Shown piece after piece: positions 1-7,899 of a DNA stretch of 39,721 bases; the stretch's first letter is position 1, and each line of letters begins with the position of its first letter. This stretch comes from Candidatus Cloacimonadota bacterium. Lineage in GTDB: Bacteria > Cloacimonadota > Cloacimonadia > Cloacimonadales > GCA-2742885. The stretch lies in the NCBI GenBank assembly GCA_002742885.1, contig PDOO01000009.1, forward strand, positions 1 to 39,721, in the 5' to 3' direction. The notes under the pieces were generated by a model. That model ran no database searches. It was not told where the DNA came from and worked only from the letters and a program-made list of their open reading frames with translations. The position numbers and the translations under genes are program-made.

Positions 1-336
1 GGATTTTCTAGTGATGTTGTATCTAAGCCTCAAGAATACCGTGCTAATCCATTTATGGGTATTCAAATGGGAGCAACGCGTCAAGACCCTGCACTTGGAA
101 AAGATACTCCTGTTTTTGGTCAAAAAGATGATAGAATTAGTGTTGCTGAAATGGTTAAGGGTTACACTATTAACAATGCAAAAGCGATGGGTATTGCCAA
201 TAAAACAGGCTCGATTGAAGTTGGGAAATCAGCAGACTTTATGGTATTACCATCTGATATTTTTGAAATAGATGTGTATGAAATCAAAGATATTAATCCT
301 ACATCCGTTTATTTTAAAGGAAAATTAAGAAAATAA
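1..336 (+). CDS. Amidohydrolase (YtcJ-like family 3), C-terminal part, 5' end outside window
   Basis: The reading frame is open from the first base to a TAA at 334-336, giving about 111 C-terminal residues. It begins GFSSDVVS and continues through NPFMGIQMGATRQDP, the way the last third of the metal-dependent amidohydrolase family 3 (YtcJ-like) reads: a strand ending in an S-D metal-ligand motif, then a segment on default substrates. Near the end, SIEVGKSADFMVL is the usual family motif where the chain returns to the small beta-sandwich. These enzymes hydrolyse C-N bonds with one or two metals; the substrate cannot be told from this fragment. An internal ATG at 55 is not the real start because the frame and family similarity continue upstream of it. 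Base use differs from later genes: the string CGGA, frequent further in, is absent here. Confidence 0.8.
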   Translation, partial: GFSSDVVSKPQEYRANPFMGIQMGATRQDPALGKDTPVFGQKDDRISVAEMVKGYTINNAKAMGIANKTGSIEVGKSADFMVLPSDIFEIDVYEIKDINPTSVYFKGKLRK

Positions 337-345
337 ATATCTATA

Positions 346-367
346 CCCCCCTCGAATTCGAGGGGGG
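346..367. repeat. 22-bp perfect palindrome after the amidohydrolase
   Basis: Six C, then TCGAATTCGA, then six G form a perfect self-complementary 22-mer, beginning ten bases after the amidohydrolase stop. It could fold as a strong hairpin and may end transcription, but neither side has a run of T, so it is not a canonical intrinsic terminator. It could also be a protein-binding site. The sequence is symmetrical, so no strand can be given. Confidence 0.6.
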
Positions 368-586
368 ATAATCAAAGAGTGCTGCAGTGTCGCACCAATT
401 AAGTTAATCTCATTATTTTGAAGTTTTAGCAGAGAGTAAAAATATGACAGATTATCTTAAGAAAATGCGAAAGCGTTATGAGGAACTAAAAAGCTGCATA
501 GGGACAAATTGTCCCTGGGTAGGAATGCTATAAGCTCAGGAAAAAAACAGCAAAATATTTTATCTATATTCGAAAGAGAAAAAACA

Positions 587-765
587 ATGGAAAGCAAATT
601 AAACTTAGAAAAAATAATATAAATACAAATTTTGTAAAAGAAATAAAAACTATAATCAATAATACGCAAAACAATGTTATTCGTTCTATTAATCGTGAGC
701 GAGTTTTAATGTATTGGAAGATTGGAGAAAAAATTGTCCTTGAAGAACAAAATGGAAAAAGACAA
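587..765 (+). pseudogene. Remnant of YhcG/DUF1016 PDDEXK-type nuclease, N-terminal part
   Basis: An ATG at 587 starts MESKLNLEKI and runs into a stop at 620. Shifting frame there gives FVKEIKTIINN, then NRERVLMYWKIGEKIV and EEQNGKRQ, which matches the N-terminal helical domain of the DUF1016/YhcG family (typical pattern: YWEIGKRIVEEEQNGK). These proteins are a few hundred residues long, with a C-terminal PDDEXK nuclease-like domain often found beside restriction systems. Only about 55 residues remain. The reading frame then passes without a break into unrelated DUF1801-like sequence around 766-778, so the rest of the gene has been deleted. I infer a dead gene, with one frameshift near 617-621 and a large deletion. 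Confidence 0.6.
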
Positions 766-961
766 GAGCAGATTATGATAGCAGGATACAAAAACTGCGT
801 CGAACTTTATCCGCACCCAACAACTATGGAGAAATTTGACTCTGAATTGAGTGAATATAAACCAGCGAAGGGTTTTGTTCAGTTTCCATTAGAGTAAACC
901 TTTACCTGAAGAACTAATTATACGAATGATAAAATATCGAATGGAATTATTAAAAAAGTAA
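766..961 (+). pseudogene. Remnant of DUF1801 (YdhG/YdeI-fold) protein, frameshifted
   Basis: The frame reads AGYKNCVELYPHPTTMEKF, then SELSEYKPAKGFVQFPLE and a TAA at 895-897. This is the C-terminal half of a DUF1801 protein (family pattern: LYPHPSTIEAF...KGTIQFPLDKPLP). Moving one base forward at 896 restores the expected ending: KPLPEELIIRMIKYRMELLKK with a stop at 959-961. A single extra base therefore breaks the gene at its most conserved point. The N-terminal half is missing and replaced by the YhcG remnant. DUF1801 proteins are small single-domain proteins; some relatives have been described as iron-chaperone-like. Confidence 0.65.
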
Positions 962-1001
962 AAACACTGCATAGACTGGATATTTGGGAGTAATTTAAGA
1001 A

Positions 1002-1363
1002 ATGAAGAAAATAGAAACAAATATTTTACAAAAAGGCAGGAGTGGAGAAAATGGCTCGAAACCAATTTTGAGACTAAAGATGAAATTTGGTTGGAATATC
1101 CGTTAAAAAAGACAGGTAAAGAACGAATCCTATATAATGATGCGGTTGAAGAAGAGCTATACTTTGGGTGGATTGACAGTACAGTTAAATCATTATAGGA
1201 AGAAACTGTTGCTCAAAGATTTTGTAAAAGAAGAAATAACTCAACTTTCTCTTAACAAAATAAAGAACGCTTGAAACGGCTTTTTGAACACAATTTGATT
1301 CACAATTTAATTGATAAGGAGGTTTTGGAAATAATTGCAAAAATTCGTGTAAACATAAATTAA
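1002..1363 (+). pseudogene. Remnant of YdeI/OmpD-associated family protein, frameshift plus two stops
   Basis: An ATG at 1002 gives MKKIETNILQK. After a shift near 1030, the frame reads RQEWRKWLETNF, DEIWLEYPLKKTGKERI, YNDAVEEELYFGWIDSTVKSL and, after stops, EETVAQRF and NKERLKRLFEH. This matches the YdeI/OmpD-associated family, whose hallmark is DAVEEALCFGWIDS. In-frame stops lie at 1196-1198 and 1253-1255, and the natural end is TAA at 1361-1363. The order of motifs is intact and about 110 codons can still be read, so decay looks recent. DUF1801 and YdeI-family genes are related in fold, so 766-1363 may have arrived as one unit, which is inference. Confidence 0.7.
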
Positions 1364-1685
1364 AGACTTTCACATTGAACAGTTAATTCAAGGATGATAA
1401 ATGTTTATGAGTAAATTAGATTGTGAAGTCTTTTAGGTTAAAAAAACAGTATAATGAGTCAAGATTACTGAGTTTTCAAAAAAAGAATGCAGTATTTTAA
1501 AGTCTTATGTAATGGGGAATAAGTTTTATATGAAGAATATGAATATATCTATTTTCATTCCTCAAAGTTTTTATCTTAGTTTTTAGCAGTTGATTTTTTA
1601 TCGGTTTTATCAAATCTTCCTGACCGCAATGATAAATCTTAATCTTAATAATTTTATCCTAAATCTCATTGCGATCAACTCGTAA
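1364..1685. other. Intergenic stretch, no gene seen; two inverted repeats
   Basis: I see no convincing coding sequence on either strand. Two inverted repeats stand out. 1362-1374 (AAAGACTTTCACA) pairs with 1422-1434 (TGTGAAGTCTTTT), with a one-base bulge and about 47 bases between. 1622-1632 (GACCGCAATGA) pairs with 1667-1677 (TCATTGCGATC) with one mismatch. The second lies just downstream of the minus-strand GGDEF-EAL gene and could help end its transcript, although no T tract follows. Confidence 0.5.
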
Positions 1686-3803
1686 TTATTTAAAATTAAA
1701 TAACTTGTCTTCGAATTTTTCCGTGTCTGCAAAAATTTCGCGGGCTGAATCTTTATCCAAAACGGGAGAAATCAAATTTCCGTTCATTATTTTAATTTTG
1801 TATTTTAAAAGGAAATCAAGTTGCTCTTTAGAGTCGATGTTTTGAGCAACGGAATTAATCCCTATTCCTTTACATATAACAATCATGGATTTTACTAAAT
1901 TTTCGCTGAATTTATCTTGCCCTATAGATTTTGTAAATTCATCGGCAAACTTTAATGAATAAAGTTTAAGCTTATAAAAATCTTTAAATGATAAAATTCC
2001 GTTTCCGAAATCATCCAGAATAATTTTAAATTTTTTAGCGTTTAATTTATCTATTAATCTTAAAGCATAGCCTCTGTCTTCAATTATTGTATTGGCTGTC
2101 AGCTCTAAAATAATATTTTCGGCTGAAATTTTATTCTCCTCCAAACTGTCTGTTAAATATCGGTAGAAATCATGATAATAAAATTCATGTTGGGAAATTT
2201 TTAATGAAATAACCGGATTCAGACCTCTGCTCTTCCAATCTTTTATGAGATCAATAACCAAACCGAATGATTTTTTTAAAAGACGAAAGCCGGTATCAGC
2301 TGATTTAATAATCGGGACAAATTTATCGCAACTCCAAATTTCATCTTTATTTTTCCATTTTATCAAAGATTCAAAATAAGTTATTCTGCGTTTCTCAACA
2401 TCAACAACAGGCAATAATTCCAAGAAAACATTATCAGTTTCCAAGTCTTTAATAAAATTATTTCTTATAGCCGTAATTTGATCATACTCGAATAAAAGAC
2501 TTTTATGGAAAAAAGCATAGCGGTTTTTACCTGATTTTTTGGCGCTGTACATTGCGGTATCGGCGTATTTTAAAAGCAGGGAAGCGTCTTGCGTATCCTT
2601 GGGATAAACACTTATTCCCAAACTGGTCGTTATTTTAATTTCATCTCCCAAAATAAAATAAGTCCGAGCAACAGAATCAACTATTCTCTGAGCAATAACT
2701 TTAACATCATCAAGTTTATCGATAAATTGCAAAATTATGACAAACTCGTCGCCTCCGAATCTGGCAACCGTATCCAATTCTCTTACAGCTTTCACCAAAC
2801 GCTTGCTGACTTGTTGCAAAAGAATATCTCCGTAATTATGACCGAAATTATCGTTTACTGCTTTAAATCCGTCCAAATCCAAAAACAGGACGGCGGTTAT
2901 ATGATTTTTACGCGAAGCAATGGCAACCGATAAACTTAATCTTTCATCCATCAGGATACGGTTAGGCAATCCCGTCAAAGTATCGTGATGAGCTAACATT
3001 CTAAGCTCATTTTCTTTATCTTTTTGATTGGTTATATTATCAATAACGCCGATAAAACGAACCGGTCGATCATCTACGTAAATGGATTGTCCCCTTAGAA
3101 TTACCCAAATGTTTTTTTTATTCTTTGTAAACATTTTAAATTCTATGATTAATTCTGCATTTGAATGCTCAAGATATTTTTTTATTTCTTCTTTTACTCT
3201 TGAAACATCATCCGGGTGTATTTGATTATAAAAAAAATCTATTCCCGGATTTACCGGGGAAATCTTTAATCCCAAAAGTTTTATGCATTCTTCCGAATAA
3301 TAAACTATGTTATTAGTCAAATTCCAATCGATAATTCCGTCGTTCATGTTGATTAATTCATCATGCAACTGAACCTTATTTTTCAATATCTCTTTTTCAT
3401 TCCTCAGAAGTTCTTCCGCATCATGAATTCTTACCATTGCTTTCAATTGGGCAATAATTTCGGAAATCTCAAAAGGTTTATGCAGAAAAGATTCTGCTCC
3501 GGCATTCAAGCTTTTAGACTTTAATTCATCGTCATTATTGAATCCTGTAATCATAATAAGAGGAATATAATGCGTTTTGGCGTTTGATTTTAATTTTTTG
3601 CAAACTTCATAACCGGTTATATTCGGCAACATCAGGTCAAGAATAATTACTGTCGGTAAAAACTCTTCCGCTTTTCTTATGCCTTCTTCTCCTGTACCGG
3701 CAGTCAGTACTTCCGAGTCCGGAAAGATACGGGTTACGATAATTTCGGACAACATTTCGCACATTGCGGGATCGTCGTCTATGACAAGAAATCTTCTTTT
3801 CAT
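1686..3803 (-). CDS. REC-PAS-GGDEF-EAL hybrid: diguanylate cyclase with a degenerate EAL domain
   Basis: This is a 705-residue cytoplasmic signalling protein. Residues 1-120 form a receiver domain with acidic residues D9-D11, phospho-acceptor D56 (VIILDLMLPN) and a conserved K in HKPF. A PAS domain follows at about 145-265. The GGDEF domain (about 270-435) has intact G350-F354 and an RELD inhibitory site at 341-344, exactly five residues upstream, so it should make cyclic di-GMP with product feedback. The EAL domain (about 445-700) keeps E478 (as ESL) and DDFG, but other catalytic positions are replaced: SLKIS where VNLS is expected, ELTAN for ELTES, LKFAD for LKID, AQNID for AEGVE and NGN for QGY. 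It is probably not an active phosphodiesterase and may sense or bind instead. It follows lpxB by 15 bases with its own AGGAAGG ribosome site. The activating kinase is not in the window. Confidence 0.92.
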   Translation of the reverse strand: MKRRFLVIDDDPAMCEMLSEIIVTRIFPDSEVLTAGTGEEGIRKAEEFLPTVIILDLMLPNITGYEVCKKLKSNAKTHYIPLIMITGFNNDDELKSKSLNAGAESFLHKPFEISEIIAQLKAMVRIHDAEELLRNEKEILKNKVQLHDELINMNDGIIDWNLTNNIVYYSEECIKLLGLKISPVNPGIDFFYNQIHPDDVSRVKEEIKKYLEHSNAELIIEFKMFTKNKKNIWVILRGQSIYVDDRPVRFIGVIDNITNQKDKENELRMLAHHDTLTGLPNRILMDERLSLSVAIASRKNHITAVLFLDLDGFKAVNDNFGHNYGDILLQQVSKRLVKAVRELDTVARFGGDEFVIILQFIDKLDDVKVIAQRIVDSVARTYFILGDEIKITTSLGISVYPKDTQDASLLLKYADTAMYSAKKSGKNRYAFFHKSLLFEYDQITAIRNNFIKDLETDNVFLELLPVVDVEKRRITYFESLIKWKNKDEIWSCDKFVPIIKSADTGFRLLKKSFGLVIDLIKDWKSRGLNPVISLKISQHEFYYHDFYRYLTDSLEENKISAENIILELTANTIIEDRGYALRLIDKLNAKKFKIILDDFGNGILSFKDFYKLKLYSLKFADEFTKSIGQDKFSENLVKSMIVICKGIGINSVAQNIDSKEQLDFLLKYKIKIMNGNLISPVLDKDSAREIFADTEKFEDKLFNFK

Positions 3804-3818
3804 CTTAATTCCTTCCTG

Positions 3819-4955
3819 TTATCTGTTTAACAATTCATTAACCATTCGGCTGACTTCAACGGAACATTTTTTACTGCCCAAAATTTGGCGAACTTCTTTT
3901 AACTCATCTTTTAATTTATTGTATTCGTTTTCGTTCTCCAATAATTTTATGCAGGCTGAATAAATATTCTCGGGGGATGCGTCATCTTGGATAAGTTCCG
4001 GTAAAATGGACTTTTCCATAACAATGTTGGGAAGACCTATATGTTTTATTTTAACTATTCTTTTTCCTATTTCATAAGAAATTTTATTTGTTTTATAAGT
4101 AATTATCGAAGGCGTGCCGATATAAGCCGCTTCCAAAGTGGCGGTTCCGGATGTCAGAACCAGAAGTTTTGATAATCTCATCATATCGTAATTATTGCTG
4201 TCTGCAATTTTTAAATCGGGCAAATCGTATTTCTTTAAAATATCTGCAAAAAGTTTATTGGAAACAGAGGAAGATTTGGATATCAAAGCTTGATATTTGT
4301 TATAATCCAGTTTTTGTAAAGATTCTAAAAATACGGGCAACATTTTTTCTATTTCCTGATCTCGGCTTCCCGGGAAATATCCTATCCATTCTTTATCCGG
4401 ATTAAGATTGAATTTTTCTGCAAATTGTTGTCTTGAAAGCGTAAAATTTATTTCTTCCGAAATCGGATGTCCGACATATTCGGCGGAGCAGCGGTGAGAT
4501 CGTAAAAGATCTGCCTCAAAAGGAATAATGGACGCAACGGATGTCGTAAATTCGGCTAATTTGTAAACTCGTTTATGTTTCCATGCCCAAAATTGAGGAG
4601 ATATAAAGTAAAGCACCGGGATTCTTCTCATAAAAGCTTCTTTTGCAATACGAAGATTAAGCCCCGGATAATCAACCAAAATAAGAAGATCAGGTTTTTC
4701 TGAATCCAAAATATCGCAAATTTTTTTTTCTGTTCGGTAAAAAAAACGAATATGTTTCAAAACTTCCGCAAAACCCATAACATTAAATTTGTGAAACGGA
4801 AAAAGCGGTTTAAATCCGTATTTCTCCATTTGCGGACCGCCTGCTCCGAAATGCTCGTATTCCGGATGTTCAGAAATAATTTGTTTTAAAACAAACGAAG
4901 CATGAGTATCTCCTGATTTTTCTCCGGCAAGCCAAAAAATTTTTTTATTGCTCAT
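3819..4955 (-). CDS. lpxB: Lipid-A-disaccharide synthase
   Basis: This GT19 glycosyltransferase of 378 residues (the family is usually about 380) condenses UDP-2,3-diacylglucosamine with lipid X (2,3-diacylglucosamine 1-phosphate) to form the lipid A disaccharide at the inner membrane. The start FWLAGEKSGDTHA is the family's GExSGD motif, followed by FGAGGPQME and VMGFAEVL. The middle has LILVDYPGLNLRIA and FISPQFWAWKHKR. The C-terminal half shows YFPGSRDQEI and LVLTSGTATLEAAYIGTP, the nucleotide-sugar binding region. Its ATG overlaps the adenosine deaminase stop by one base (TAATG), so the two are translationally coupled. The gene implies a lipid A-bearing outer membrane. The other lpx genes are not here, so lpxB is separated from the usual lpxD-fabZ-lpxA cluster. 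Confidence 0.96.
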   Translation of the reverse strand: MSNKKIFWLAGEKSGDTHASFVLKQIISEHPEYEHFGAGGPQMEKYGFKPLFPFHKFNVMGFAEVLKHIRFFYRTEKKICDILDSEKPDLLILVDYPGLNLRIAKEAFMRRIPVLYFISPQFWAWKHKRVYKLAEFTTSVASIIPFEADLLRSHRCSAEYVGHPISEEINFTLSRQQFAEKFNLNPDKEWIGYFPGSRDQEIEKMLPVFLESLQKLDYNKYQALISKSSSVSNKLFADILKKYDLPDLKIADSNNYDMMRLSKLLVLTSGTATLEAAYIGTPSIITYKTNKISYEIGKRIVKIKHIGLPNIVMEKSILPELIQDDASPENIYSACIKLLENENEYNKLKDELKEVRQILGSKKCSVEVSRMVNELLNR

Positions 4956-6028
4956 TAAATTGTCTCTTCAATCGTAACTTTGCTTTTAAGTTCCTCTTCT
5001 TCCAGGCTTTCCATCTCCGAAATCGCCTTATTTATGATCTCCACTTTTTGATGATAAGGAGCGAACGCGCTTTTAAATCCGTTGATAATAATATTTTTTA
5101 ATTCCGGATAACTCAAGCCCAAATGTTCGTGAGCCAACATATATTCGTCTGTCAAAGAAGTGTCTGATATCAGACGATTATCGGTATTTAAGGTAACCCT
5201 CAGACCGTAAGAAAGATAAAAATCACACGGGTGTTCTATCAGAGAATTGACGGCTTTTGTATGCAGATTGCTTTTGAGACAAATTTCCATCGGAATTCGA
5301 TGATCATTAACGTAATTAAGCAAATCCCCGTCTTCTATAAGTCTGGTGCCGTGTCCGATGCGGTGAGTTCCGCAATAATGCAATGCCTGATGAATACTTT
5401 CCGGACCGTAAGCTTCGCCGGCATGAACGGTTATGTTTACGTTATTTCTCAAGGCAATTTCGAATGCTTCTTTGTGAGCTTTTGCCGGGTGATTGTATTC
5501 CGCTCCCGCTAAATCAAAACCTACCACGCCTTTATTTTTGTAAGCAATGGCAAGTTCGGCCAGTCGTAATGAGGTTGTGGAATCCATGTGTCTTATTCCG
5601 CAAATTATTACTCCCGTTTTAATATTAAAATTTCTTTCTGCTTTTTGCAGTCCGCGAATAACGGCATCTGATATCTGAGTAAGTTTAAGACCTTTTTCGG
5701 TATGAAGAACTGGAGAATAACGAACTTCCATATAACGCACGTTTTCGGCAGCTGCATCTTCCGCCAATTCGTATGCCGCTCTTTCCAATGCCTCTTTTGT
5801 CTGCAAAACGCTGAGAGTAACGCCGAATCCTGTCAAATATTCTTCCAAACTTGCTGTATTTTCGTCACAGCAAACGGTTTTTTTTAAATCTTCTTCATTA
5901 TTTGCAGGTAATTTAACTTTATTTATTTTCGCCAATTCAAAAATTGTCGGTATCCTTAAAGATCCGTCTAAATGTACATGAAGATCAGCTTTAGGCAATT
6001 TTTTTAAAAATTCGTATTTTAGTTTCAT
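4955..6028 (-). CDS. add: Adenosine deaminase
   Basis: This is a zinc-dependent deaminase of 357 residues converting adenosine (and probably deoxyadenosine) to inosine in the cytoplasm. The first metal motif is KADLHVHLDGSLR near the N terminus. The catalytic HAGEAYGPESI (zinc ligand and active-site Glu) lies in the middle, with RIGHGTRL after it. TLNTDNRLISDTSLTDEY holds the later Asp pair position; the TDNRL form fits true adenosine deaminases better than adenine deaminases or AMP deaminases. It is the first gene of the minus-strand operon with lpxB and the GGDEF protein, with AAGGAAAG ahead of the ATG. With the S-adenosylhomocysteine hydrolase at 20965 it could drain adenosine from the methyl cycle; this link is inference. 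Confidence 0.93.
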   Translation of the reverse strand: MKLKYEFLKKLPKADLHVHLDGSLRIPTIFELAKINKVKLPANNEEDLKKTVCCDENTASLEEYLTGFGVTLSVLQTKEALERAAYELAEDAAAENVRYMEVRYSPVLHTEKGLKLTQISDAVIRGLQKAERNFNIKTGVIICGIRHMDSTTSLRLAELAIAYKNKGVVGFDLAGAEYNHPAKAHKEAFEIALRNNVNITVHAGEAYGPESIHQALHYCGTHRIGHGTRLIEDGDLLNYVNDHRIPMEICLKSNLHTKAVNSLIEHPCDFYLSYGLRVTLNTDNRLISDTSLTDEYMLAHEHLGLSYPELKNIIINGFKSAFAPYHQKVEIINKAISEMESLEEEELKSKVTIEETI

Positions 6029-6350
6029 TATTCTTTCCTTTTCCTAAATAAAAACGCTTTTTACAGATTAATTGTCAACAAATATTATTCAAAGATAATA
6101 ATTTATCACTCAATCTTTATTGAATAAGGATGATTTTGCATAATTGCCGTTGCCCTGAGATGCTTTGCAGAAAACTTATCTGATCATAAACAAAATACAT
6201 TTTTGAATCATGTTTATTTTTCTCTTGCATTTTCGACTATATAATATTTATGCGTAACTTAAATCTTATATTCCTTTAAAAAAAGATTTGCTTTAAAAAA
6301 AAATATTTTATACTGTAATTCATAAAAATATTAATAAAACGGAGAATTAA
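6029..6350. other. Divergent intergenic region between add and the oxidoreductase; promoter-like elements
   Basis: No gene is seen in these 322 bases, which separate two divergent units. On the minus strand a perfect TTGACA (plus positions 6073-6078) is followed by ATTAATC, but no good -10 box sits at the usual spacing. On the plus strand TTGCTT at 6288-6293 and TATACT at 6309-6314 are 15 bases apart and would start a short leader before the ATG at 6351. A separate TATAAT at 6240-6245 has no partner at normal distance. The region is very A/T rich, so chance matches are likely. Confidence 0.4.
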
Positions 6351-7760
6351 ATGAAATATGATCTGATTGTTATAGGTCTCGGACCTGCGGGAATGGCGGT
6401 ATCAGCCATGGGAACAGCTATGGGATTAAAGGTTTTGGGTATAGAAGATCACAAAGTAGGCGGAGAATGCCTTAATTACGGATGTATTCCTAGTAAGGCT
6501 CTTTTGAAAGCCGGAGAAGCCAATCATATGATATCGGAGTTAGAAAAATTCGGAATCGAATTTGAAGGCAAAACAAAAGTAATTAATCCTCTGGAAATAG
6601 TAAGAGAAAAAGTGAACAGGATAGCCGGACCGAAAACCATGAAAATGTTTGATAAAGTCGATATGGTAATCGGTAAAGGGAAGGCGGAATTTTTAAACAA
6701 ACGCGTTATAAAAGCAGGCAATAAAAAATATCGCGGAAAACATATATTTATTGCTTCCGGAACGGAACCTTTTTTGCCGCCCATCCCGGGATTAAAGGAT
6801 GTTCCGGATTCCCAAAAATTGACCAACATGAATATATTTCATCAGAAAGACGCGCCTGAATCATTAATGGTAATCGGAGGCGGAGCAATAGGCGTTGAAA
6901 TGGCGCAAGCTTTTTCAAAACTGGGTTCAAAAGTTATTTTGGCTCAGATGGATGAGCATTTGATGCCTCTCGGAGATGCTGATGCGGCAAAAGTATTGGA
7001 AGAAAAATTTGCGGAAGAAGGAATAGAAGTATATAACAGTACTAAAATAAAAGAGATAAAATATGTTGACGGAAAAATTATAACCTGTACCGATAAAGGA
7101 GACTTTACTTCCGAAAAAATTTTGGTTGCAACAGGAAGGAAGCCTGTTCTGGAGCCGTTGAAACTTGATAACGCCGGAATAAAATACGATTCAAAAGGAA
7201 TAAAAGTTAATAAATTTCTTCAAACAAACGTAAAAAATATTTATGCAATAGGCGACTGTAACGGTATAGCTCTTTTATCTCATGCAGCCATGCACCAGGG
7301 AATGTTGGCTCTTATGAATGCAATTAATCCTTTCCCGTTCGGTAAAATGCGTTACGATAAATACATTGTTCCGTGGTCAGTATTTACCAAACCTGAAATA
7401 GCTCAAGCCGGTTTGACGGAAAAAGAAGCTTTGGCTAAAGGTCTTAAATTTGAAACAGTTATCGATAAATTCGGAAACTACGGAAGACTTATTGCAGACG
7501 GACATCCTGAAGGTTTTATCAAAGTATTGATTGCGAAATCAGGTAAAATTTACGGAGTAACCATTGTCGGAGAACAGGCATCGGAATTAATTCACGAATG
7601 GATTCTTGCTATTCAAAAAGGCATAAAAATATGGGATATTATGCTTACTCAGCATTCTTTCCCGACGATTTCGCTGATGAACAAACGAGTTGCCGAACAA
7701 TGGGCAATGGGAAAAATGAAATCGTCGCTTCTGCAAAAAATAATTAAATTTGTTGTATGA
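6351..7760 (+). CDS. FAD-dependent pyridine nucleotide-disulfide oxidoreductase (dihydrolipoyl dehydrogenase-like)
   Basis: This 469-residue flavoprotein has an FAD-binding GLGPAG at 9-14 and the redox disulfide in GGECLNYGCIPSK (C40 and C45). A second nucleotide site is VIGGGAIGVEMAQAF, and the FAD-proximal ATGRKPVL and YAIGDC follow. The fold and disulfide place it with dihydrolipoyl dehydrogenases and mercuric-reductase-like enzymes. However, the C-terminal catalytic motif of lipoyl dehydrogenase, HxHPTxxE, reads HSFPTISL (435-442): the base His before Pro is F437 and the Glu is Leu. That resembles HxYPT relatives of unknown substrate. No E1, E2 or lipoyl-protein gene is nearby. It is therefore safer to call it a disulfide oxidoreductase than a true E3. 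The ribosome site is CGGAG, and a terminator follows. Confidence 0.85.
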   Translation: MKYDLIVIGLGPAGMAVSAMGTAMGLKVLGIEDHKVGGECLNYGCIPSKALLKAGEANHMISELEKFGIEFEGKTKVINPLEIVREKVNRIAGPKTMKMFDKVDMVIGKGKAEFLNKRVIKAGNKKYRGKHIFIASGTEPFLPPIPGLKDVPDSQKLTNMNIFHQKDAPESLMVIGGGAIGVEMAQAFSKLGSKVILAQMDEHLMPLGDADAAKVLEEKFAEEGIEVYNSTKIKEIKYVDGKIITCTDKGDFTSEKILVATGRKPVLEPLKLDNAGIKYDSKGIKVNKFLQTNVKNIYAIGDCNGIALLSHAAMHQGMLALMNAINPFPFGKMRYDKYIVPWSVFTKPEIAQAGLTEKEALAKGLKFETVIDKFGNYGRLIADGHPEGFIKVLIAKSGKIYGVTIVGEQASELIHEWILAIQKGIKIWDIMLTQHSFPTISLMNKRVAEQWAMGKMKSSLLQKIIKFVV

Positions 7761-7779
7761 AAAATAAAACTTAAAGAAC

Positions 7780-7807
7780 AGTCTCGGCAAAAGTCGGGAC
7801 TTTTTTT
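7780..7807 (+). terminator. Intrinsic terminator after the oxidoreductase
   Basis: AGTCTCG pairs with CGGGACT (one G-U pair) around an eight-base loop, followed directly by seven T. It separates the oxidoreductase from the flavodoxin, so the latter probably has its own promoter. Confidence 0.8.
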
Positions 7808-7899
7808 GTTTTCGGTTTTGTCTTATTGTTTGCAAAACCGTTGACGAAAAAACAAATCCGCTGAAAATGCATCAGGTTATTTAATCTAAAGGAGAAAAA

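Noticed and set aside
11-271. 86-codon frame overlapping the amidohydrolase fragment
   Set aside because: The other frame has clear amidohydrolase motifs and continues to a proper stop.
501-515. Short hairpin GGGACA-AAT-TGTCCC
   Set aside because: Six-base stem with a three-base loop, no T tract and no gene at its side; probably chance.
444-533. 29-codon ORF (MTDYLKKMRKRYEELK...)
   Set aside because: No clear ribosome site or family match, and it lies in a region of gene decay; it may be another fragment but I cannot support it.
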